From the NCBI GenBank assembly GCA_949487015.1, contig CATAQZ010000191.1, positions 1-6,408 of the forward strand: a stretch of 6,408 nucleotides of DNA, written 5' to 3'. Made by a program: the position numbers and the translations under genes. Below the pieces are notes generated by a model. It was not told the DNA's origin. It did no database searches and saw only the letters and a list, made by a program, of their open reading frames with translations. Source of the stretch: Flavobacteriales bacterium UBA4585 (GTDB taxonomy: Bacteria; Bacteroidota; Bacteroidia; Flavobacteriales; Schleiferiaceae). Below, piece after piece: positions 1 through 5,560 of the stretch. The first letter of the stretch is position 1. Each line of letters starts with the position of its first letter.

Positions 1-98
1 AGCCTGCCGGACTACTTACTCGTGACCCACGTATGGTTGAGCGTAAGAAATTCGGTCAGAAGAAAGCACGTAAGAAATTCCAGTTCTCTAAACGTTAA
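1..98 (+). CDS. rpsI: 30S ribosomal protein S9 (uS9), C-terminal end only
   Basis: Only the last 31 codons are present; the reading frame begins at base 3 and the stop TAA is at 96-98. The peptide contains GLLTRDPRMVERKK and ends in the basic tail KARKKFQFSKR, which is the hallmark C-terminus of S9. In the known family this tail reaches into the ribosomal P site, and its terminal arginine contacts the tRNA anticodon stem-loop. The intact QFSKR ending shows that the gene is complete at its 3' end and is cut only by the window edge. In most Bacteroidota rpsI follows rplM and precedes rpsB, which fits the gene 81 bp downstream. I see no T-tract terminator between rpsI and rpsB, so cotranscription is plausible. 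Identification is confident despite the short length. Confidence 0.95.
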   Translation, partial: PAGLLTRDPRMVERKKFGQKKARKKFQFSKR

Positions 99-110
99 TC
101 GAGATTTAGT

Positions 111-178
111 ATCCAAATGTACCAGACTCTTACAAGGCTACTGGTACATTGCTTACTAGGGAAAGTAAACTCAAAAAA
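111..178 (+). promoter_or_regulatory. Structured rpsB leader, candidate cis-regulatory RNA
   Basis: The gap between rpsI and rpsB contains a perfect 10-bp inverted repeat: AATGTACCAG at 116-125 and CTGGTACATT at 141-150, with a 15-nt loop. A second, weaker hairpin follows: TTACT at 153-157 and AGTAA at 164-168, with the loop AGGGAA. It ends 10 nt before the rpsB ATG. There is no T-run after either stem, so this does not look like an rpsI terminator. Ribosomal protein operons are often autoregulated through such leaders, and rpsB leaders of gammaproteobacteria are known to respond to S2. That this one binds S2 is inference from position and structure only. Confidence 0.45.
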
Positions 179-925
179 ATGGCAGTAACAGACAACATCA
201 AAAAACTCATGGATGCCGGTGTACACTTTGGACACCTCACCCGTAAGTGGAATCCAAACATGGCGCCTTACATCTTTATGGAGCGCAATGGGATCCACGT
301 AATCGACCTTCACAAGACTGAAGCAAAAATGACAGAGGCTACTGAAGCGCTCCAGAAAATTGCAGCATCAGGTCGTAAAATCCTTTTCGTAGCAACGAAA
401 AAACAAGCGAAAGAAATCGTAGCGAAATACGCAGGCGAAGCAAACATGCCTTACGTAACTGAGCGTTGGCCAGGAGGTATGTTGACGAACTTCGTAACGA
501 TCCGTAAAGCCATCAAGAAGATGCAGAGCATCGATAAGATGAAAGAAAACGGAACGTTCGAAACACTTTCAAAGCGCGAGCGTCTTCAGGTAGATCGTCA
601 GCGTGCGAAGCTTGAAAAGGATTTGGGTTCAGTAGCAGATATGAACCGTCTACCGGCTGCCTTATTTATCGTTGACATTAAGCGTGAAAACATTGCTGTA
701 GACGAAGCCATCAAGTTGGGAATCCCAACGTTTGGTATGGTAGATACAAACTCTGACCCTCGCCGTGTAGATTACGCAATTCCATCAAATGATGATGCTT
801 CAAGAAGTATCGCGGCTGTTATGGAATTCGTAACTGAAGGTGTGAAAGCAGGTCTCTCTCAGCGCAAGAGCGATAAAGCTACTGCTGAGCAAGCAAAAAT
901 TGACAAGAAAGCGGCTAAGGCTTAA
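179..925 (+). CDS. rpsB: 30S ribosomal protein S2 (uS2)
   Basis: The 248-residue product is ribosomal protein S2, a late-assembling small-subunit protein that sits between head and body and, in well-studied bacteria, helps S1 bind. Family motifs are all present in order: GVHFGH at residues 14-19, WPGGMLTN at 97-104, PAALFIVD at 159-166 and GIPTFGMVDTNSDP at 181-194, followed by a lysine/alanine-rich tail. I chose ATG 179 over an in-frame TTG at 149. ATG gives the usual MAVTDN-type N-terminus and normal family length, and the TTG lies inside the 3' arm of the leader hairpin. No Shine-Dalgarno is visible; the start is preceded by an A-run, as is normal in Bacteroidota. The gene sits between rpsI and tsf, the usual order. 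Confidence 0.97.
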   Translation: MAVTDNIKKLMDAGVHFGHLTRKWNPNMAPYIFMERNGIHVIDLHKTEAKMTEATEALQKIAASGRKILFVATKKQAKEIVAKYAGEANMPYVTERWPGGMLTNFVTIRKAIKKMQSIDKMKENGTFETLSKRERLQVDRQRAKLEKDLGSVADMNRLPAALFIVDIKRENIAVDEAIKLGIPTFGMVDTNSDPRRVDYAIPSNDDASRSIAAVMEFVTEGVKAGLSQRKSDKATAEQAKIDKKAAKA

Positions 926-961
926 TCCTTAACGCTTTGTTGAAACAATAAAGACTTTTTG

Positions 962-998
962 AGAGAGCCGTAGGGAATACCTTTGCGGCTCTCTTTTT
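962..998 (+). terminator. Terminator-like hairpin between rpsB and tsf (possible attenuator)
   Basis: A 9-bp stem is formed by AGAGAGCCG (962-970) and CGGCTCTCT (986-994). Its 15-nt loop can itself form a short AGG/CCT pairing. The stem runs into five T residues (994-998) and then AT-only sequence. It has the form of an intrinsic terminator placed 36 bp after the rpsB stop. Because tsf follows 30 bp later and I see no clear promoter for it, partial termination that lowers tsf relative to rpsB transcription is plausible but inferred. Confidence 0.65.
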
Positions 999-1028
999 AA
1001 TTTAAATTTAAAATTAATACTCTATATC

Positions 1029-1847
1029 ATGGCAAAGATTACCGCTGCTGAAGTAAACAAACTCAGAAAGCAAACTGGAGCTGGTATGATGGACTGTAAA
1101 AAAGCTTTGGTTGAAGCCGAAGGTGATTTCGAAGCTGCAGTTGACATCCTAAGAAAGAAAGGTCAGAAAGTAGCTGCAAAGCGCGCTGACCGTGAAGCAA
1201 CTGAAGGTGCTGTTATTGCAAAGACTAACGGTGCTGATAAGGGTGCAGTTATAAAGCTGTCTTGTGAAACGGATTTTGTTGCGAAAAACGAAAACTTCGT
1301 TGCATTGGCAAATAAGATTGCTGATATCGCATTAGCATCTGGTGTATCGACGGCTGAAGAGCTCGGTGCTGTTGAATTTGAAGGTGGTTTAACTGTTGCA
1401 GCGAAATTGCAAGAGCAGACTGGTGTGATTGGTGAGAAGATTGAAGTTGCTGAAATGGCAACGGTAAACGCTCCATACGTAGCATCATACATTCACATGG
1501 GCAACAAGATTGGTACTTTAGTAGGCTTGACGGCGGAAGCTGCCGAAGCAGGTCGTGACGTAGCGATGCAAGCTGCAGCAATGAATCCAGTAGCTTTGAA
1601 TCGTGATGCTGTTCCGCAAGAAGTTATTGATCGTGAACTAGAAGTAGGTAAAGACTTAGCGCGTCAAGAAGGCAAGCCAGAGGAAATGCTTGAGAAAATT
1701 GCGACAGGTCGTTTGAATAAATTCTTCAAGGAGAATACTTTAGTAGACCAAGACTTTATTAAAGACAGCAAGTTAAGTGTATCGAAATACTTGACTAGCG
1801 TTGAAGCAGGTTTAGCAGTAGTAGATTTCAAGCGTGTTAGCTTATAA
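1029..1847 (+). CDS. tsf: Translation elongation factor Ts
   Basis: EF-Ts is the cytoplasmic nucleotide exchange factor that releases GDP from EF-Tu so that it can reload with GTP and bind aminoacyl-tRNA. The 272-residue product is of normal length. An N-terminal UBA-like domain (about residues 1-53) carries the signature LRKQTGAGMMDCKKAL at 12-27. The core starts with CETDFVAKNENF at 79-90, whose TDFV motif is the part that inserts near the EF-Tu nucleotide site. The second family signature, YIHMGNKIGTLVGL, is at 154-167. A dimerisation/C-terminal region follows to VVDFKRVSL. ATG 1029 gives the canonical MAKITAAEVNKLR start. The upstream 30 bp is almost all A/T, with no Shine-Dalgarno. The gene lies downstream of a terminator-like hairpin and is followed by a strong terminator, so it ends the ribosomal transcription unit. 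Confidence 0.97.
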   Translation: MAKITAAEVNKLRKQTGAGMMDCKKALVEAEGDFEAAVDILRKKGQKVAAKRADREATEGAVIAKTNGADKGAVIKLSCETDFVAKNENFVALANKIADIALASGVSTAEELGAVEFEGGLTVAAKLQEQTGVIGEKIEVAEMATVNAPYVASYIHMGNKIGTLVGLTAEAAEAGRDVAMQAAAMNPVALNRDAVPQEVIDRELEVGKDLARQEGKPEEMLEKIATGRLNKFFKENTLVDQDFIKDSKLSVSKYLTSVEAGLAVVDFKRVSL

Positions 1848-1868
1848 TCACGTACTTAATGAACGTTT

Positions 1869-1901
1869 AAACCGCGATGGCTAGCCATCGCGGTTTTTTT
1901 T
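1869..1901 (+). terminator. Strong intrinsic terminator after tsf
   Basis: A perfect 12-bp stem (1869-1880 with 1885-1896, core CCGCGATGG/CCATCGCGG) closes on the 4-nt loop CTAG. It is followed by an unbroken T-run at 1894-1901. The hairpin starts 21 bp after the tsf stop. It should end the rpsB-tsf transcript and insulate pyrH, which has its own promoter candidate downstream. The minus-strand side has only a three-T stretch, so one-directional use is more likely. Confidence 0.93.
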
Positions 1902-1950
1902 GGTCTTAAGCGTAAAAGTTGGTAACGGTTTAAAAACTAGAATTAACTCG

Positions 1951-1982
1951 TTGGATTGCCTATGATAGTTGCGGTATATTTG
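1951..1982 (+). promoter_or_regulatory. Candidate Bacteroidota-type promoter for pyrH-frr
   Basis: TATATTTG at 1975-1982 matches the TAnnTTTG -7 consensus of Bacteroidota exactly. A TTG at 1951-1953, 21 bp upstream, fits the -33 element and the usual spacing. The pyrH ATG begins 17 bp after the -7 box, which implies a very short 5' leader of roughly ten bases. The tsf terminator just upstream means that a promoter is needed here, which supports the call. A second TTG at 1956-1958 would give 16-bp spacing and is a less likely alternative. Confidence 0.6.
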
Positions 1983-1999
1983 TTTCCAAACCTACAGAT

Positions 2000-2710
2000 A
2001 TGAAATACAATCGTGTACTCCTGAAATTAAGCGGAGAAGCCCTAATGGGTGATAAGGAATTTGGTATCGATTCCAAGAGAATCGCTGAGTATGCTGAAGA
2101 AATAAAGGCAGTAGCAAGATTAGGAGTGCAAGTAGGAGTAGTTATCGGTGGTGGTAATATTTTCCGTGGAATCAGTGGTGCGTCTCAAGGAATGGATCGC
2201 GTTCAAGCGGACCATATGGGTATGCTGGCCACAGTTATCAATGGATTAGCTTTACAAGGTGCTCTTGAAAGTGCGGGTGTTAAAACGAGACTACAGAGTG
2301 CTATAGAGATGGATAAGGTGGCGGAACCGTTTATTCGTCGTCGTGCCATTCGTCATCTTGAAAAGGGGCGCGTGGTTATTTTCTCTGCGGGTACCGGTAA
2401 TCCATATTTCACAACTGACACTGGTGCAACGCTGCGTGCAGTTGAAATTCAAGCAGACGTGATTTTAAAGGGAACACGTGTGGATGGTATTTATAGTGCA
2501 GATCCAGAAAAAGATACAACAGCTACTAAATTTGATAAGCTTAGCTTCAAAGAAGTATATGATAAGGGTTTAAATGTGATGGACATGACGGCATTTACCC
2601 TGAGTAAGGAAAACGAACTTCCCATTATAGTTTTCGATATGAACACACCAGGAAACTTGATGAAGGTGATAGAAGGCACACCTGGGGTAGGCACTTTAGT
2701 TAAGAATTAA
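2000..2710 (+). CDS. pyrH: Uridylate kinase (UMP kinase)
   Basis: PyrH phosphorylates UMP to UDP with ATP, the committed step from de novo UMP to all pyrimidine nucleotides. The bacterial enzyme belongs to the amino acid kinase family and is a cytoplasmic hexamer, unlike eukaryotic UMP kinases. The 236-residue product has normal length. Visible motifs are KLSGEAL at residues 9-15 (phosphate-binding lysine and glycine loop), VIGGGNIFRG at 49-58, ADHMGM at 70-75 (UMP site), TGNPYFTTDTGATLRA at 132-147 (nucleotide site) and KGTRVDGIYSADP at 157-169. ATG 2000 gives the standard MKYNRVLLKLSGEA start. GTP activation and UTP inhibition are known for several relatives but cannot be read from this sequence. 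It is the first gene of a unit with frr, which starts 18 bp downstream. Confidence 0.97.
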   Translation: MKYNRVLLKLSGEALMGDKEFGIDSKRIAEYAEEIKAVARLGVQVGVVIGGGNIFRGISGASQGMDRVQADHMGMLATVINGLALQGALESAGVKTRLQSAIEMDKVAEPFIRRRAIRHLEKGRVVIFSAGTGNPYFTTDTGATLRAVEIQADVILKGTRVDGIYSADPEKDTTATKFDKLSFKEVYDKGLNVMDMTAFTLSKENELPIIVFDMNTPGNLMKVIEGTPGVGTLVKN

Positions 2711-2728
2711 TAAAATCAATTCAATAGG

Positions 2729-3292
2729 ATGCAAGACGAAATAGATTTTGTTTTTGATGCCACGAAAGATGATATGGACCGTGCCATTAGCCATCTAGAA
2801 AAGGCGATGGTTAAAATTCGCGCAGGTCGTGCAAATCCTTCCATGCTTGAAGGAGTAATGGTTGAATATTATGGTGCACCTACCCCCTTGTCGCAAGTCA
2901 GTAATGTGAATACTCCGGATGCGCGCACCATTAGTATTCAGCCGTGGGAGAAGCAACTGATCACGGAGATAGAAAAGGCAATCATGAATGCAGGCTTAGG
3001 CTTTAACCCCATGAATAATGGCGAGAGCGTTATTATAAGTGTACCGCCTTTGACGGAAGAGCGTCGCCGTGATCTTGCAAAGCTTGCTAAGGGCGAAAGT
3101 GAGAATGCGAAAGTTGGTGTACGTGCAGCACGTAAATCTGCGATGGATGAACTCAAAAAATTAGGTAATGACGGCTTAAGTGAAGACATGCGTAAGGATC
3201 TTGAGGCCGATATTCAAAAAATGACTGACGATTACATTACCAAATGTGACGCACTCTTTACGAAGAAGGAAAAGGATATTATGACCGTATAA
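2729..3292 (+). CDS. frr: Ribosome recycling factor (RRF)
   Basis: RRF works with EF-G to split the post-termination ribosome so that its subunits can be reused. The 187-residue product is close to the usual 185. Domain I is the three-helix bundle formed by the N-terminal and C-terminal thirds, with RAGRANPSML at residues 31-40 and VRAARKSAMDELKK at 131-144. The smaller domain II lies between, with VEYYGAPTPLSQVSNV at 45-60, ISIQPWEK at 68-75 and the proline-containing segment VPPLTEERR at 105-113. The start ATG 2729 lies 18 bp after the pyrH stop with no promoter or terminator between, so the two are probably one operon. The upstream TAGG abutting the ATG is too close to serve as a Shine-Dalgarno. 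No oddities were seen. Confidence 0.97.
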   Translation: MQDEIDFVFDATKDDMDRAISHLEKAMVKIRAGRANPSMLEGVMVEYYGAPTPLSQVSNVNTPDARTISIQPWEKQLITEIEKAIMNAGLGFNPMNNGESVIISVPPLTEERRRDLAKLAKGESENAKVGVRAARKSAMDELKKLGNDGLSEDMRKDLEADIQKMTDDYITKCDALFTKKEKDIMTV

Positions 3293-3297
3293 AAGTG

Positions 3298-3322
3298 AAC
3301 CCGAATCGTCGGGTTTTCTTTT
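3298..3322 (+). terminator. Intrinsic terminator after frr
   Basis: A 7-bp stem AACCCGA (3298-3304) and TCGGGTT (3309-3315), with the 4-nt loop ATCG, is followed by a T-rich tail (TTTTCTTTT, 3314-3322). It begins five bases after the frr stop and closes the pyrH-frr unit. This implies that the downstream marR gene has its own promoter. Confidence 0.85.
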
Positions 3323-3323
3323 G

Positions 3324-3347
3324 TCAAATTTAATGTTTGAACATCAA
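3324..3347 (+). promoter_or_regulatory. Overlapping inverted repeats upstream of marR, candidate operator
   Basis: TCAAA (3324-3328) and TTTGA (3336-3340) form the ends of a 17-bp imperfect palindrome with six of eight paired positions matching. The right half is reused in a second, shorter inverted repeat, TTGA-ACA-TCAA (3337-3347). The repeats lie 23-47 bp before the marR start. MarR proteins typically bind 16-20 bp palindromes and often repress their own gene, so self-regulation is a reasonable guess. AT-rich sequence makes such repeats fairly common by chance. A near-match to a -7 box (TAATGTTTG, one base too long) overlaps the same place. Confidence 0.27.
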
Positions 3348-3370
3348 CCTTGTTTTCACGTTAACTCGAA

Positions 3371-3823
3371 ATGAACCTCGAACAAGAAATCAAGCAAAAG
3401 GCTTTTCGTAGTGAACAGTCAAAACTTATTGTTAACCTTATTTATACCTACAATCAACTGAAAAGTAGGATAGCTACCGCGCTAAAGGATGAAGGCGTGA
3501 CTATGCAGCAATACAATGTTCTGCGTATTGTTAACGGTGCGGGCGCCGAGGGAATAACTACTTCTGAGATTCGCGAGCGCATGTTGGATAAGATGAGCGA
3601 TGCATCACGTATGGTGGACCGATTAGAAACCATGGAACTCCTTCTTAAACAACGCGATCGAGACGATCGACGTGTACTCCACATTTTTCTCACTGAACGT
3701 GGGCAAGCCCTGGTGCAACGATTGATGGAACAAGATACCATCGACCAATTGGCGAGTGGCGTAAAAGAAGAAAGCGCCCAACAACTCAATGAGCTGCTAG
3801 ACGCTTTTAGAGCTTCGCTGTAA
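3371..3823 (+). CDS. MarR-family winged helix-turn-helix transcriptional regulator
   Basis: The 150-residue product has the typical MarR length and layout. N-terminal helices (about residues 1-55) lead into a winged helix-turn-helix: TTSEIRERMLDKMSDASRM (63-81) spans helix-turn-recognition helix. The wing is RDRDDRRVLHIFLTERG (95-111), whose DRR signature is the family hallmark. A C-terminal dimerisation helix ends the protein. MarR proteins act as dimers that usually repress nearby or self promoters until a small ligand or oxidant releases them. There is no cysteine, so a thiol redox sensor of the OhrR type is unlikely. It is preceded by the frr terminator and by inverted repeats, and its stop lies 6 bp from the convergent pgi stop. 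The regulated genes and ligand cannot be told from this window; the desaturase 1.7 kb away is only a neighbour. Confidence 0.9.
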   Translation: MNLEQEIKQKAFRSEQSKLIVNLIYTYNQLKSRIATALKDEGVTMQQYNVLRIVNGAGAEGITTSEIRERMLDKMSDASRMVDRLETMELLLKQRDRDDRRVLHIFLTERGQALVQRLMEQDTIDQLASGVKEESAQQLNELLDAFRASL

Positions 3824-3829
3824 CCTTTC

Positions 3830-5467
3830 CTATTTCAAATAATTGATCAAAGCGCTGGTAGAACTGTCATGTTCATGTCGCACACCGCTACCGGTAAGTT
3901 CTCCTAAGACAGCTTTTGCTAAAACTTTTCCTAATTCAACACCCCACTGGTCGTAGCTGAAAACATTCCAGATATAGCCCTGGATGAAGATTTTGTGTTC
4001 GTATGCAGCAATTAATTGGCCTAAATGGTAAGGATTCAATTCGTCTGCAACAATACTGTTTGTCGGTCGATTTCCCTCAAAAACGCGAAACGGCGCAATT
4101 TCGTCAACAGTTGCATCAGAAATTCCAGCTTGACGCATTTCAATCTCAACCTCTGTTCTGCTCTTCCCGGTCATTAATGCCTCTGTTTGAGCGATGAAAT
4201 TTGCGAGAAGAATAGGATGATGATCGGTTAAGCTGTGCTGTGGCTTTTTCGATGCGATAAAGTCCGCCGGGATTAGATCAGTTCCTTGGTGAATCAATTG
4301 GTAAAAAGCGTGTTGGCCGTTTGTACCGGGCTCACCCCAAATAATAGGTCCCGTAGCGTAGTTTACTTTCTTGCCGTCTCGGCCAACGTATTTCCCGTTA
4401 CTTTCCATATCGCCTTGTTGAAAATAGGCAGCGAACCTATCCATGTATTGATCGTATGGAAGAATAGCATGACTGGCGGCCCCGTGAAAGTTGCGGTACC
4501 AAATGCCTAACATGGCCATCTGCGCGGGAATATTTTTGTCCCAATCGGCTGTAGCTACGTGTTTATCCATGGCATGTGCGCCACTTAAAAACTCCTGGAA
4601 ACCCTGGAAACCTATAGCCAATATCACGGGCAGGCCGATGGCCGACCAAACGCTGTAACGTCCTCCAACCCAGTCCCAGAATCCAAACATGTTTTTGGTG
4701 TCAATCCCGAACCCTGCAACGCCATCAGCATTTGTACTGACAGCAACAAAGTGTTTTGCAACAGACGATTCCGCACCCCCATGGTTCAAAAACCATTCTT
4801 TTGCGCTGTTCGCATTTTTCATGGTTTCCTGCGTAGTAAAGGTTTTAGATGCGATGATAAACAGCGTAGTTTCTGCATCGACCTTACGCAATACTTCATG
4901 TAAATCAGCGCCGTCAACATTCGCTACAAAATGAAAATCCATTGCATCTGAAACGAAGGGACGTAGTGCATTAATTACCATGCGGGGTCCTAAATCAGAG
5001 CCACCTATACCTATGTTCACAACGTCTGTAATGCGTTTCCCAGTATGACCTTTCCAATCCCCTGAGCGAACCTCATTAGAGAATGCGGCCAGCTTTGCCC
5101 AAGAATCGCGAATGCCTGGCATGACATCTTCACCGTCCATGAGTATGGGGTCGCCCGACATATTTCTCAATGCAGTATGCAATACTGCACGGTTCTCAGT
5201 GACATTTATTTTCTCCCCGCCTTGTTGTAATTGTATTGCCTCTCGAACATTTGCTTCGTTCAAGAGTTCTTTAAAGAGACTAAAGGTCTCGGAACCTATG
5301 TGGTTTTTAGAAAAATCGAATAAAAGACCGTCCCACTTAATGTGGTATTTATTGAACCGGTCTGGATCTTCGAAGAAACGCGTTTTTAAAGTGCGTTTAT
5401 CGTTGTCGAAGTTTTTCTGAAGCTTTTTCCAAGCCTTTAGTTCTGTGGGGTTTATGTTTTTCAACAT
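3830..5467 (-). CDS. pgi: Glucose-6-phosphate isomerase
   Basis: Pgi interconverts glucose 6-phosphate and fructose 6-phosphate in glycolysis and gluconeogenesis; it is cytoplasmic and usually dimeric. The product resembles the enterobacterial type along its whole length, beginning MLKNINPTELKAW, where E. coli starts MKNINPT. Sugar-phosphate (SIS) folds include NIGIGGSDLGP and SKTFTTQETM. Family signatures are VGGRYSVWSAIGLP (about residues 267-280) and SYDQWGVELGKVLAKAVL (about 504-521). Catalytic residues are visible: Glu355 in MESNGKY, His386 in GTNGQHAF and Lys514 in VELGK. From this start their numbers equal those I recall for E. coli. I chose the ATG at 5467 (545 residues). An in-frame ATG at 5479 would add MKSH, but it lies only 10 bp from a -7-like box and extends past the conserved N-terminus. 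The stop TAG faces the marR stop 6 bp away. Confidence 0.96.
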   Translation of the reverse strand: MLKNINPTELKAWKKLQKNFDNDKRTLKTRFFEDPDRFNKYHIKWDGLLFDFSKNHIGSETFSLFKELLNEANVREAIQLQQGGEKINVTENRAVLHTALRNMSGDPILMDGEDVMPGIRDSWAKLAAFSNEVRSGDWKGHTGKRITDVVNIGIGGSDLGPRMVINALRPFVSDAMDFHFVANVDGADLHEVLRKVDAETTLFIIASKTFTTQETMKNANSAKEWFLNHGGAESSVAKHFVAVSTNADGVAGFGIDTKNMFGFWDWVGGRYSVWSAIGLPVILAIGFQGFQEFLSGAHAMDKHVATADWDKNIPAQMAMLGIWYRNFHGAASHAILPYDQYMDRFAAYFQQGDMESNGKYVGRDGKKVNYATGPIIWGEPGTNGQHAFYQLIHQGTDLIPADFIASKKPQHSLTDHHPILLANFIAQTEALMTGKSRTEVEIEMRQAGISDATVDEIAPFRVFEGNRPTNSIVADELNPYHLGQLIAAYEHKIFIQGYIWNVFSYDQWGVELGKVLAKAVLGELTGSGVRHEHDSSTSALINYLK

Positions 5468-5479
5468 GTGTGATTTCAT

Positions 5480-5560
5480 TATTTAAATACAAATCTACCA
5501 TATGTTGCGCGACTTGCCCCGTTATTTACTAAATTCATCAACTTAATTAACCATTAGTTC
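5480..5560. promoter_or_regulatory. Divergent intergenic region between pgi and the desaturase
   Basis: This 81-bp AT-rich gap must carry start signals for both outward-facing genes, since neither has another upstream neighbour on its strand here. The pgi -7 box at 5490-5497 is the only good match. For the desaturase, TTG at 5505-5507 followed 22 bp later by TAAATTCA (5530-5537) is a weak candidate that matches only part of the -7 consensus. No clear palindrome for a regulator was found. Confidence 0.5.
5490..5497 (-). promoter_or_regulatory. Candidate -7 promoter element for pgi
   Basis: On the minus strand these bases read TAGATTTG, an exact match to the Bacteroidota TAnnTTTG -7 consensus. 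The box is 10 bp upstream of the first possible pgi ATG (5479) and 22 bp upstream of the preferred one (5467). I found no TTG at the expected -33 distance, so the call rests on one element plus position in a divergent gap that must hold the pgi promoter. Confidence 0.4.

Noticed and set aside
149..178. An in-frame TTG start that would lengthen S2 by ten residues
   Set aside because: It adds residues not found in S2 proteins, uses a rare start, and lies inside the leader hairpin; ATG 179 gives the normal N-terminus.
997..1017. Near-palindromic AT-only stretch before tsf
   Set aside because: Low-complexity A/T sequence forms such palindromes easily; with no promoter box matching TAnnTTTG next to it, I could not support a promoter or binding site.
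1163..1581. Two antisense open frames across tsf
   Set aside because: Both are opposite the conserved EF-Ts frame and have low-complexity translations rich in Ser, Ala, Gln or Leu, as expected from reverse reading of a coding gene.
3655..3672. Repeated CGATCG motifs in marR (CGATCGAGACGATCGACG)
   Set aside because: They encode the RDRDDRR wing signature of MarR; the repetition follows from repeated Arg and Asp codons rather than a binding site.
4781..4800. Inverted repeat ATGGTT/AACCAT followed by T residues, resembling a plus-strand terminator
   Set aside because: The stem is only 6 bp, it is within the pgi coding sequence (FLNHGG region) and no plus-strand transcript is expected to end there.
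5171..5189. Perfect 8-bp inverted repeat TGCAGTAT/ATACTGCA with a 3-base spacer inside pgi
   Set aside because: It encodes the conserved AVLHTALR segment of Pgi in the correct frame, so the repeat is best explained by codon choice; it is deep inside the gene with no regulatory context.
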